A stretch of DNA of 64,000 nt from Clostridia bacterium (GTDB lineage: Bacteria > Bacillota > Clostridia > Christensenellales > Borkfalkiaceae): contig JAIDVM010000017.1 in the NCBI GenBank assembly GCA_029059705.1, positions 48,218-112,217 on the forward strand, given 5' to 3'. Shown here piece by piece: positions 46,161-55,531 of this stretch. Each line of letters starts with the position of its first letter. Position 1 is the first letter of the stretch. Position numbers and translations under genes: made by a program. Below the pieces are notes generated by a model. That model was given only the letters and a program-made list of their open reading frames with translations, had not been told where the DNA came from and made no database searches.

Positions 46161-47456
46161 TTAAGCAAATTTTGGCTTGTCTTTCTTGTTTTTCGGTTTT
46201 TTATTTTTGTTTTGTAAGCGCGCTTCCTTATCCGCTATTTTAAGCTGCTTTTTAACCTCTTTTTCAACCTTGTCGCAGTCGATATTCATGCTTAACAGCT
46301 CGCCGTAATCCGCTTCGGGCTGCGCAAGTATAAATTTTGCAAGCGTTTCTATGCTGTTTTTTTGCAGCTCCTTCGTCTTTTCTGACATGGTTTTTAAAAG
46401 CTCGGGGTCGTCCATCAGCTTTAAAATGTTTTCTTTAAGCTCTTTGCCGTTCTTAAACGACAGCGCAACGCCCTTTTCCTTCATATAAACAAGGTTATAT
46501 TGCTCCTGCGCCGCCATTTTTTCAACAATCAGCATAGGCAACGACTTGTTTATCATTTCGGTCACGCTTGTGCCGCCGAATTTATTCAAAATTACGTCTG
46601 CTGCGGAAAGATAAAGGGGCACGTCGCTGGTAAACCCTACGTTCAATACCTTAAGCCCTTCGGCAAAGTGCATGTGCTCTATTTTTTTAAAGCTCTCTTC
46701 ATTGCGCCCGTTTACCATAATAATCTGCGCCTTTCTGCCTTTCAGCGCCGAAACAAGCTCGTTAAAAATTTTAAAGCCGCCGCTCCAATGCCCGCCGCCG
46801 AACATAACCATTACGGTAAAAACGTCTTCTTCAAGCCCTAACTTTTTGCGCGCTTCAGCCTTGTCTATGTGTTCCAGCGTGCGCTCGTCCACGGGCAAAC
46901 CAATGGGCAAAAGCTGCTCGCGCGAATACCCTTCCGAAATGCACTCGTCTATAAAGTCTTCGTTGGGTATGGCAAAATAATCCACGCCTATGCCCGCTTC
47001 CCAAAAGGGCGAATTAACGTAATCGAGGTTCGAAACGATAGTGGTGCAGGGTAGCTTGTAAACGAGCTGTAAATCGGTCACCGCAATAGCCCCGTAAAAG
47101 TGCGTGCTGTAAATAACGTCGGGCTTGAACTCCAAAATTTCCTTCATAAGCCCGTTTAAGGCTGAAACGGTCGTCTTTTGCGAAGGGCAGGAATATCTCT
47201 TTTCGGGGTCGGCGTTTTTATAGTGGTTGTAAAACGCGTTATAAATAGGCAAAAGCTTGCCCACGGAAAGGGAATAGCCCTTGTCCGAAACCCACACGTT
47301 GAGTTTTGACGAATAACTTTTTAATAAATCGACTATTTTTACTTCGGCGTCTTCAAGGCTTTCAAGCTTCCGCTTCATGCTGTTGGCGCATTGGTTGTGC
47401 CCGTTGCCCGCCGTTATGGTTAAAATTAAGATTCTTTTTTTCATAATTCTATACAC
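46161..47456 (-). CDS. MGDG synthase/UgtP-like glycosyltransferase (GTG 47456 or ATG 47444 start)
   Basis: ILILTITAGNGHNQCA, ADVILNKFGGTSVTEMI. Confidence 0.85.
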   Translation of the reverse strand: MYRIMKKRILILTITAGNGHNQCANSMKRKLESLEDAEVKIVDLLKSYSSKLNVWVSDKGYSLSVGKLLPIYNAFYNHYKNADPEKRYSCPSQKTTVSALNGLMKEILEFKPDVIYSTHFYGAIAVTDLQLVYKLPCTTIVSNLDYVNSPFWEAGIGVDYFAIPNEDFIDECISEGYSREQLLPIGLPVDERTLEHIDKAEARKKLGLEEDVFTVMVMFGGGHWSGGFKIFNELVSALKGRKAQIIMVNGRNEESFKKIEHMHFAEGLKVLNVGFTSDVPLYLSAADVILNKFGGTSVTEMINKSLPMLIVEKMAAQEQYNLVYMKEKGVALSFKNGKELKENILKLMDDPELLKTMSEKTKELQKNSIETLAKFILAQPEADYGELLSMNIDCDKVEKEVKKQLKIADKEARLQNKNKKPKNKKDKPKFA

Positions 47457-47461
47457 GGTAA

Positions 47462-47490
47462 ATTATATCAACACGCGTTGTGTTTGTCAA
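47462..47490 (-). promoter_or_regulatory. Consensus SigA promoter of the UgtP-like gene
   Basis: minus strand TTGACA N17 TATAAT, 5 nt before GTG. Confidence 0.8.
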
Positions 47491-47568
47491 GCAATCAATT
47501 TGTTCGTATTGCTTGACTATCAAACTTAAAAGTTATAAAATTATAAAAAAATAGTGAATAGTTAAATC

Positions 47569-48681
47569 ATGAAAAAATACGATTATATTATTGTCGGGGC
47601 GGGGTTAAGCGGCGCGGTGTGCGCGCACGAGCTCAAAAAAAAGGGCTATAACTGCCTCGTGGTTGAAAAGCGCGGGCATGTTGCCGGCAACATTTACACC
47701 GAAAACGTCGAGGGAATAGAAGTGCACAAATACGGCGCGCACATCTTCCACACCTCGGACAAAGAGGTCTGGGACTACGTTTGCGGTTTTGCCGAATTCA
47801 ACAACTTTGTAAACAGCCCCGTTGCGCGCTACAAAAACGAGTGCTACAATCTGCCCTTCAACATGAACACCTTCACCAAGCTGTGGAACGACGTGTTCAC
47901 TCCCGCGGAGGCGGCAAAGCGCATCGAAGAGGAGCGCGGCAGGGACTTTAAGGAAAACCCCGCCAACCTCGAAGAACAGGCAATAAATCTGGTGGGCAAA
48001 ACCATTTACGAAAAGCTTATCAAAGGCTACACCGAAAAGCAATGGGGTAAGCCGTGCAACGAGCTGCCCGCATATATTATAAAGCGCTTGCCCGTAAGGC
48101 TCACCTTCGACAACAACTACTTCAACGACCGCTATCAGGGTATTCCCGAAGGCGGCTACACAAAATTAATCGAAAACATGCTCGCGGGCACCGAAGTTAA
48201 GCTTAATTGCGACTTTTTAAAGGAAAAGGAAGCGCTTTTAAAGCTTGCCGACAAAATAATTTATACGGGGCCGGTGGACGAATATTACGGATTTGCTTTC
48301 GGCGCGCTCGAATACCGCTCGCTCCGTTTCGAAACGGAAACGCTCGATTTGCCCGATTATCAGGGCAATGCGGTAATTAACTACACCGCGGCGGACGTGC
48401 CCTTTACGCGCATAATAGAGCACAAGCATTTCGCCTTCGGCAAACAACCCAAAACGGTGATAACGCGCGAATACCCCGCCGACTGGAAGTTCGGCGACGA
48501 GCCGTATTACCCCGTAACCGATAAAAAGAACAGCGACTTGTACGCCAAATACGAAGCCCTTGCAAAAGCCGATAAAAACGTGATTTTTGCGGGCAGACTT
48601 GCCACTTATAAATATTACGACATGGACGACACGGTGCGTGCCGCTTTGGATTTATTAAAGGAAATCCCCGAAAAGAATTAA
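47569..48681 (+). CDS. glf: UDP-galactopyranose mutase
   Basis: YDYIIVGAGLSGAVCAHEL; YGAHIFHTSDKEVW; GYTEKQWG. Confidence 0.95.
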   Translation: MKKYDYIIVGAGLSGAVCAHELKKKGYNCLVVEKRGHVAGNIYTENVEGIEVHKYGAHIFHTSDKEVWDYVCGFAEFNNFVNSPVARYKNECYNLPFNMNTFTKLWNDVFTPAEAAKRIEEERGRDFKENPANLEEQAINLVGKTIYEKLIKGYTEKQWGKPCNELPAYIIKRLPVRLTFDNNYFNDRYQGIPEGGYTKLIENMLAGTEVKLNCDFLKEKEALLKLADKIIYTGPVDEYYGFAFGALEYRSLRFETETLDLPDYQGNAVINYTAADVPFTRIIEHKHFAFGKQPKTVITREYPADWKFGDEPYYPVTDKKNSDLYAKYEALAKADKNVIFAGRLATYKYYDMDDTVRAALDLLKEIPEKN

Positions 48682-48730
48682 TTATCGGGTTTTGGATAAG
48701 AGAAAATAAAAAACAGGAGAGGTTTTTAAA

Positions 48731-49512
48731 ATGAAGAATATGATTAAAGAGAAGAAAACGCTCTTGATTTTAAGAGCAGTTTTGGGCGTGTTGCGGCGGG
48801 AATAATAACTGCCATAGTTCTGTATATCTCGCCTGAAAAGGACATCGATTTGGTTGACTGTGACACCGACGGATACTATTTTGTTGCTACGTTCAGCGAA
48901 GAAGTGGTGGAAGCGGATATCGAATTTGTGTTTTACGACTCAAACGATATGATAGTCGAAACAAAAACCGTGCATTTTAAAGGTCCCGGTGAAGTTTTAA
49001 GGGCAAGAATTCCTTCGCTGAGCAGCAGCGTGACTACGTACGAAGCGGTAGCTTTTGAAGTATATTACGAATCGACTTACGCTATGATTGTTTACATACT
49101 TGTAGTTGTCGACGTGATTTTGCTTGCGCTGTTTATCCAAACGCTCACTTTGTCGTGCAAGATATATTATCACAACGGCAACGAAATCCTCGTTTACGCG
49201 GGCTTTACGCGCCGTTACCTTAAAATTAACGGGTTTATGGTTGAAGAGCGCAGCACGGCGTTTACTTACGGCATGATAAACTTTTATTCCACGCTTAGCG
49301 ACGGCTCGTCGGTTTGGGCAAGTATAACGCGAATGAACAGAATTACGTTAAGAGTAAATAATCAGGTTTTGACCGAGGTGAAAAACCCTTCGGCAAATCC
49401 GCCCGTACCCGCTAACGCTCCCGCGCCCGCACCCACCGGCAAGGCGGATATAACGGCAAGCGAGACGAACGAGGCCGCGACTACCGACCCGTTCAACGAC
49501 GACAGTCTTTAA
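48731..49512 (+). pseudogene. Frameshifted small membrane protein gene (paralog of 49759..50190)
   Basis: ATG 48731 frame stops at 48105+ (48103-48105 offset: taa at 48803-48805); removing 2 nt near 48788 restores ...AVLGVAAGIITAIVLYISPEKDIDL... Confidence 0.65.
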
Positions 49513-49607
49513 AAATAATTAATAAAACAGAAAGGAGCAGTTGAAAGCTGCTCCTTATTTATTTAATAATTAGGTTGATTTTAATTTTAAATTATGGTAA
49601 AGTATTT

Positions 49608-49695
49608 TTGCGACACATTTGAATAATCCTAATGTTAAGGGCGTATCGGCAAAAACGTACACTCTCGCCTTAATATTAGGAAAAATGTGTCGCAA
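49608..49695. repeat. MITE-like imperfect hairpin, ~30-nt arms
   Basis: TTGCGACACATTTgaataatCCTAATGTTAAGGGCG ... CGCCTTAATATTAGGaaaaATGTGTCGCAA. Confidence 0.7.
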
Positions 49696-49758
49696 CATTG
49701 GGAGATGCGTTTTTCGGCGTGTTTCTTAATGGAACACGCTTTTTTATTGGAGGAAATT

Positions 49759-50190
49759 ATGGCAGAAAAAAGTAGGCTTTTGGTTCACAGACTTATTTGG
49801 GGAATTTTGTTGATTATAGCAGCATTCATTTCCTTTTTATTTTGGAGTGGGAATTTGGATGTCACCGATGAAGTTGCTTTTGTTATATTAATTTACATAA
49901 TTCTTACATTTGATTCGGTAACGTTGGTATTTTTTATAGCCTCGCTTCTTTTAACGTGTAAAATTTACGACTATAACGGAGATGAAATAATAGTTTACGC
50001 GGGGTGGTATCATCATTACATAAAGGTTAACGGTGAAAAGGCGGACGAGCATAATACGATTTTTACTTATACCGCAATAAATATGTCGTGCACGCTTGAC
50101 GACGGAGCGGAAGTTTGGGCAACGATTTCAATGACCAACAGAATTTCATTGAAAATAAACAATCGGTTGTATAACAGGGTTAAAAAATGA
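49759..50190 (+). CDS. Small two-TM membrane protein
   Basis: RBS ggaggaa; shares CKIYxxNGxEIxVYAGxxxxYxKxNG with 48731..49512. Confidence 0.7.
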   Translation: MAEKSRLLVHRLIWGILLIIAAFISFLFWSGNLDVTDEVAFVILIYIILTFDSVTLVFFIASLLLTCKIYDYNGDEIIVYAGWYHHYIKVNGEKADEHNTIFTYTAINMSCTLDDGAEVWATISMTNRISLKINNRLYNRVKK

Positions 50191-50624
50191 TTGTATACAG
50201 AAAATATTTTGAAATTATAGATTATCCCGATGACGTGTATAAGGCAGTAGGTAAAATAATAGCAACATCTCAAAAATGGGAACAAAGATTTAAAGTTTTG
50301 GCGAACATGCTTGAAATTCCGTTTAAAAAAATCGGAAATGCTTCGCTGAATAAATTAAACGAAGCCTTAAAAAAAGAAAAGCGTATCAGTGAAAAAGATT
50401 TCAAAAATTTAAAAGAAGTTATTAAAATCAGAAATTACATTAATCATGAATTCTTTTTAAAGGATTTTGAAATAAAACATGATAGCTTCGAGCAAAAACT
50501 TGAATTTTTGGAAACTAAGCTCAACACGGCACAATTTTTTATTTTTGAAGCAACAGATGTTATAGAAAACAAAATAGACGAACTGCAAGGTAAAAACATT
50601 TTACGACCGACAGCTTTTGATTAA
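50187..50624 (+). CDS. HEPN-like protein, translationally coupled to preceding gene
   Basis: ATGA overlap; helical; RNYINH (RX4H) motif. Confidence 0.5.
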   Translation: MIVYRKYFEIIDYPDDVYKAVGKIIATSQKWEQRFKVLANMLEIPFKKIGNASLNKLNEALKKEKRISEKDFKNLKEVIKIRNYINHEFFLKDFEIKHDSFEQKLEFLETKLNTAQFFIFEATDVIENKIDELQGKNILRPTAFD

Positions 50625-50627
50625 ACA

Positions 50628-50656
50628 ATTAAAACCCGCCGAAGGCGGGTTTTTTG
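50628..50656 (+). terminator. Intrinsic terminator
   Basis: AAACCCGCCgaaGGCGGGTTT + T4. Confidence 0.85.
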
Positions 50657-50667
50657 TGTGGTTTAAG

Positions 50668-51612
50668 TTAATTTCTTATTATTATATAGGTTAAATAGCC
50701 TATATATAAAAGAACGAAGAGGGCGCCGTGCGCGCGTTTGCATTTTTTAGAAAACAGCGCTACGACTGCTACAAGCGCGCCCGAGGCGAGCATTACGAGC
50801 AAATCGGTCAGCGCGGAGCGGTTTAAAACAAGCGGGTTTATCGCTGCGGAAAGCCCCGTTATAAAGGCGATGTTGAATATGTTGGAGCCAATTACGTTGC
50901 CTATTGCAATGTCGTTTTCCTTTTTAACCGCCGCAACCACGCTTGTTACAAGCTCGGGCAGCGAAGTTCCCGCCGCAACTATCGTCAGCCCCACCAAAGC
51001 CTCGCTCATGCCGCACGCTTTGGCTATTTTAGAGGCGTTGTCCACAACTAATTTGCCGCCGAAAATTATTCCCGCAAGCCCAAAAACGGCAAAAAGCACG
51101 CTTTTTATTAACGCGCCTTTGGTTACCTTTTTAACGTCTTTTTGCTTAATAATGCTCTTTTTTGCGCGTAAAACAAGCCAAACCGTGTAAGAAACGAATA
51201 AAATAAGCAAAATCACGCCCTCGAATATATCTATGCGCAAGGGGGTGATTACGAACGCGAAAAGCACGAGCAGCAAATACAGCGTAAGCATGGCGGGGAT
51301 ATCGTATTTTTTTACGTCTTTGCCTATCGCCGCGGGGATGATAAGCGAACTTATTCCCAAAATCAGCAAGGTGTTGAAGATATTTGAGCCGACTACGTTG
51401 CAAAAGCTTAAATCGTTTAAGCCTTTTATTGAACTGATTAAGCTGACCGAGGCTTCGGGGGCGGAAGTGCCGATTGAAACGAGGGTTAAACCTATTACGA
51501 GCGGGGGAATTTTAAGCGCGCGGGCAATTGTGCCTGAACCTTCCACAAACAAATCCGCGCCCTTTACAAGCAAAATTATACCCAAAATAAGCAAAATACA
51601 GCTTAACACCAT
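50668..51612 (-). CDS. CaCA-family Na+/Ca2+ antiporter
   Basis: SIGTSAPEASVSLISS and AAGTSLPELVTSVVAA alpha repeats. Confidence 0.93.
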   Translation of the reverse strand: MVLSCILLILGIILLVKGADLFVEGSGTIARALKIPPLVIGLTLVSIGTSAPEASVSLISSIKGLNDLSFCNVVGSNIFNTLLILGISSLIIPAAIGKDVKKYDIPAMLTLYLLLVLFAFVITPLRIDIFEGVILLILFVSYTVWLVLRAKKSIIKQKDVKKVTKGALIKSVLFAVFGLAGIIFGGKLVVDNASKIAKACGMSEALVGLTIVAAGTSLPELVTSVVAAVKKENDIAIGNVIGSNIFNIAFITGLSAAINPLVLNRSALTDLLVMLASGALVAVVALFSKKCKRAHGALFVLLYIGYLTYIIIRN

Positions 51613-51758
51613 GTTTTATTATATTTTGCTTGCCGTTTTTTATGACGGGGAGGAGGTGCGGTTTTTATATGGAATTTTCCGTACTTTTCATGTAAAATAC
51701 GGACATGCCGCCTTTAAAAAATTATTGATTTTTGCCCGAAAAATGCAAAAAAGAGAGA

Positions 51759-51784
51759 GATTCTTCGACTACGCTCAGAATGAC
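51759..51784 (-). repeat. CATTCTGAG-type repeat
   Basis: gattcttcgactacgctcagaatgac. Confidence 0.9.
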
Positions 51785-51796
51785 AAAAGGGGCGGG

Positions 51797-52837
51797 TTAG
51801 CGGCGGATTTCGTATTCCTGATTCATGAGCTTTATTATTGATTCTTCGTCGTCGGTGATGTTGAAGTCGCCGTGCATGGTGTGCTTGATTACCGAAGCCG
51901 CAACCGCGAAGTTGACGATATCCTCGGCGGGCATGTTGCGCATGACGGCGTAAATCATGCCGCTTGCAAAGGCGTCGCCGCCGCCTACTCTGTCTAAAAT
52001 GTTAAAGCGGAAGGTGCGGCTTTCGTAGGTTTCGCCCTCGTACCACATAAACGCCTTTAAGCTGTTTTCGCTGCCAGAGTGGACGTAGCGGACGTGTCTG
52101 CCGATTGCCTTAATGTTGGGGTAGCGTTTTGCTATTTCGCGGAAAACCCTGTCCTGCTCTTTGTAGGAAGGGTTCATTGAAAGTCCGTCCTTTATGTCCT
52201 TGCCGTTTGCGTCGCGCAGGTTGAAAGGCTCGACGCCGAAGAGGACGTTTATATACGGAAGATATTCGGTTATGCAGTCGCGTGCTTCCTGCCAGCCCCA
52301 CAGCGCGGAGCGGAAGTTGCAGTCGAAGCTGACGGTTATTTTAAGCTCCTTTGCCGCCTTTAAGGCGTATAAAACCAAATCGCGGCAGTTTTGCGAGAGG
52401 GCGGGGGTGATGCCCGAAAGGTGCAGCCACGTAAAGCCCTGTAATTTTTGTTTAAAGTCCACCGTGGAAAAGTCGTATTTTGCAAAGGCGGAATCCTTTC
52501 TGTCGTAGGTTACCTTTGAAGAGCGCACGCCGAAGCCTTCTTCCAAAAAGTAAATGCCCATTCTGCCTTCGGGCGCGTAGATGCACGGCGAGCAATGCAC
52601 GTCGTTGCTTCTTAAATATCTGATTGCCGCCTTGCCTATGGAAGAATCGGGCACGACGGTGAAGTAAGACGCGTCTATCCCCAAATTGGAAAGGGACGCG
52701 GCGACGTTGGCTTCGGCTCCGCCGTAGGTTACTTTAAATTCGTCGGTGGTGCGTATTTTTTCGTAATTGGGAGGCGAAAGGCGCAGCAAAAGCTCGCCCA
52801 TGGTTATGAATTTTATGTTTTCCGTACCGTTTTGCAT
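51797..52837 (-). CDS. PfkB-family sugar kinase (2-keto-3-deoxygluconate kinase-like)
   Basis: GGAEANVAASLSNLG; RVGGGDAFASGMIYA. Confidence 0.88.
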   Translation of the reverse strand: MQNGTENIKFITMGELLLRLSPPNYEKIRTTDEFKVTYGGAEANVAASLSNLGIDASYFTVVPDSSIGKAAIRYLRSNDVHCSPCIYAPEGRMGIYFLEEGFGVRSSKVTYDRKDSAFAKYDFSTVDFKQKLQGFTWLHLSGITPALSQNCRDLVLYALKAAKELKITVSFDCNFRSALWGWQEARDCITEYLPYINVLFGVEPFNLRDANGKDIKDGLSMNPSYKEQDRVFREIAKRYPNIKAIGRHVRYVHSGSENSLKAFMWYEGETYESRTFRFNILDRVGGGDAFASGMIYAVMRNMPAEDIVNFAVAASVIKHTMHGDFNITDDEESIIKLMNQEYEIRR

Positions 52838-52993
52838 GTGAATTTTCTCCGAAAATTTCATTATTGGTATTATATCATCAAAAAAAGTTTGTGTAAATAG
52901 CAAAAGAAAAAATATGTTGCAATTTTTGCGCGCTTTTGTTAGACTTTTAAATAACTTACGTTGCGGGTAAAAACCACGCTTTTTGCCCGCAGC

Positions 52994-53144
52994 CCCAATT
53001 TGCGCATACCTGCGCCTGAGCGGGGTGAATTTGTGCAATTATATAATAGGTTTGCCCTTAGAATTGCACAAAGAGGGCGAGAAGCCCTAAAACTCGCAAA
53101 AGTTTTTAGCCGCAGAATAGGCGAAACTTTTGCGAAAGAAAAGG
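52994..53144 (+). promoter_or_regulatory. Structured 5' leader of 2-hydroxyacid dehydrogenase gene (leader family, copy 2)
   Basis: Conserved blocks shared with hydA leader; GTGCAATT/AATTGCAC and CGCAAAAGTTT/AAACTTTTGCG stems. Confidence 0.7.
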
Positions 53145-53152
53145 AGTGTTTT

Positions 53153-54097
53153 ATGAAAATTGCGATTAATACGAGCGGGGTGGATTACGGCGACGTGGAT
53201 TTTGCCGAGTTTGAAAAGCTGGGCGAAACCGTTTATTTTAAAAACGTGCCGAAAAAGGAGCTTTTTGAAATTGCCAAAGACTGCGACGCGATTATCATAA
53301 ACAAAGTGATTATCGATAAAGAGTTTTTGGAAAAGTGCCCCAAAATTAAGTACGTGGGCGTGTTTGCGACGGGGTATAACGTGGTTGACCTTGCCGCATG
53401 CCGTGCCCGCGGGGTGACCGTTTGCAACGCGCCGGATTATTCCACTCACGCGGTGTGCCAGCACGTTTTCGGGCTTTTGTTAAACTTTTACGGAAGGATT
53501 GGGCAATATAACGCTTCGGTTGCGGCGGGCGACTGGATTAAAAGCGACAATTTTTGTTATTATCTGGGCGGCATGCGCGAGCTTTACGGCAAAAGTTTTG
53601 GCGTGTACGGTTACGGAAACATAGGCAAAGCCGTTGCGAAGGTGGCGGAGGCGTTTGGCGCGAAGGTTTTTGTGTGCACGAGGACGGTTCCCGAAAACTG
53701 CCCTTATGAGGTTGTGAGCTTTGAAAAGCTGCTTGGAACATGCGACGTGATTTCGCTGCATTGCCCTTTGACCGAGGCGACGGCGAAGATGATTAATAAA
53801 AAGACGCTTGCCCTTATGAAGAAGGACGCGGTGCTTGTGAACACGGCGCGGGGCGGGCTTGTGGACGAGGCGGCGCTTGCCGAGGCGCTGAACGCGGGCA
53901 GACTTGGCGGGGCGTGTTTGGACGTGGTGGACAGCGAGCCGATGTTGGCGGACAATCCGTTGCTTACGGCGAAGAACTGCCTTATTACGCCGCACGTTGC
54001 CTGGCTTGCGAGGGAAACGCGTGAAAGGCTTTTTGATATTGTTGCGGGGAACTTGCGCGCTTTTATTGAGGGGAAGCCGCGGAACGTTGTGAGTTGA
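53153..54097 (+). CDS. D-isomer-specific 2-hydroxyacid dehydrogenase
   Basis: GVYGYGNIGKAVAKVA; NTARGGLVDEAALAEAL. Confidence 0.92.
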   Translation: MKIAINTSGVDYGDVDFAEFEKLGETVYFKNVPKKELFEIAKDCDAIIINKVIIDKEFLEKCPKIKYVGVFATGYNVVDLAACRARGVTVCNAPDYSTHAVCQHVFGLLLNFYGRIGQYNASVAAGDWIKSDNFCYYLGGMRELYGKSFGVYGYGNIGKAVAKVAEAFGAKVFVCTRTVPENCPYEVVSFEKLLGTCDVISLHCPLTEATAKMINKKTLALMKKDAVLVNTARGGLVDEAALAEALNAGRLGGACLDVVDSEPMLADNPLLTAKNCLITPHVAWLARETRERLFDIVAGNLRAFIEGKPRNVVS

Positions 54098-54120
54098 AGA
54101 TTTGGAAAAAAGGAAATAGA

Positions 54121-54157
54121 AAGCCGCGGCGCGAATGCGCCGCGGCGGTTTTTTGTG
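54121..54157 (+). terminator. Intrinsic terminator
   Basis: GCCGCGGCGCgaatGCGCCGCGGCgg + T6. Confidence 0.85.
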
Positions 54158-54166
54158 AGGGGGGGG

Positions 54167-55405
54167 TTAAGAGATGAAGGTTGAGTGGATTGTTTTTAAG
54201 GTGTAGTTTAAAGTGCCGAGGCCGAAGGCGACGGGGGTGGAGAGCTTTAACATGGTGGCATGACCTACGTTGTCGTGCGTGGAGGTGACTGCCGCGAACC
54301 AATAGGTTTGGGTTACGCCCGCTTTGGTGCCGACGTTTACCGCAACCGTTTGAAGCCCTATCGTTTTGCCCTCGGCGTCCTTTTTCTCTTCGTAAAGCCC
54401 TGCGGTTTGCAGCTTGGAAGTAAGTTCGGTTAATTTCGCCGTGTTGTCGTCGGCTGTTTTATCGAGAACGAGGGGGGCGGCGGAGCCTGCAATTCCGAAG
54501 TCGGTTACGCCCGCGTTGCTCCAAGGCACGTAGAGGTTGATTGCCTGACTTAAATTCGCGCCCGAGGTGAGCTTGCACGCGCGGGCAACCACGTTTAAAG
54601 CCGAAACGTCGAAGAGGGTGTTTGCCGTGTTTTCGATGTTCAGCGCGTTTGCCGTGCTTGTTTTTGCGTTGCCGTTTTCGGTGCCCTCGAAGTCGGCGTA
54701 GCCGTAGTCGGCAAAGCCTTGTTCGTTTTTGACGGTGGTTTTGGTGACCACTTCCACGGGGGAGTTGTTTTTATTTAAGTAAAAGCTTTCGTATTCGCGG
54801 TTAATCAAAACGTAAGCCGCGTTGATATCGCTTATCTGGTAGTTGCGGGGGGTGGCGCTTTTGACCGTCTGTTTGGAGTAGACGGGGCTTAAATAGTCGG
54901 CAACCGACAAGAAGTAGTTTTCGGTGACTATGCTGTCGCCCTGCAACGTTGCCGTTTTGGTGTTGTCCGATTTTAAGGTGAACTTGACTTCGGGGATTGT
55001 AAGCTCGGTTTTATAGTAATAAACCTGCATGGTTTTTGAGTTGTAATAGCCTCTGTGTTCGTCGAGTGTGATTTTTTCGATTTCGTCCTCGCCGAGAATT
55101 TTGGACGTGAAGGTGGTTGTGTAGGTGCCGCCTTGGGGATACTCCACCGTGTAGGTGGGGTTTGCCGCGGTGGAGCCGTCGAAGGCGACGGCGTATTCGA
55201 TTACTTCGGCGGAATATGCCGCGTTGCCTGCGGCGTCTTTATTGCCCTCGGTAAAGGTGGGCTGGAAGTGCGTGAAATTTACGCCCGAGTACCAGTTGGA
55301 GTCGAGCGAGGCGATATTTTTGGAGCTGCCGCCGCAACCCGTGCATGCAAGCGCGCAGCCTGCCGCGAGAGTGAGGGCGGTTAATAATTTGATTTTTTTC
55401 ATCAA
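54167..55405 (-). CDS. Hypothetical lipoprotein
   Basis: Lipobox LACTGC; secreted. Confidence 0.7.
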   Translation of the reverse strand: MMKKIKLLTALTLAAGCALACTGCGGSSKNIASLDSNWYSGVNFTHFQPTFTEGNKDAAGNAAYSAEVIEYAVAFDGSTAANPTYTVEYPQGGTYTTTFTSKILGEDEIEKITLDEHRGYYNSKTMQVYYYKTELTIPEVKFTLKSDNTKTATLQGDSIVTENYFLSVADYLSPVYSKQTVKSATPRNYQISDINAAYVLINREYESFYLNKNNSPVEVVTKTTVKNEQGFADYGYADFEGTENGNAKTSTANALNIENTANTLFDVSALNVVARACKLTSGANLSQAINLYVPWSNAGVTDFGIAGSAAPLVLDKTADDNTAKLTELTSKLQTAGLYEEKKDAEGKTIGLQTVAVNVGTKAGVTQTYWFAAVTSTHDNVGHATMLKLSTPVAFGLGTLNYTLKTIHSTFIS

Positions 55406-55531
55406 AGAATTACCTTGAATTTTTTATAGTCGGATAAATTATAACACACATTTTTTAAATTGTAAAAACTTTTACGCCTTTTAAGCTTTAAAATCTTTAA
55501 ATTTGCGGGCGGATTGTGTTATAATTAAATT

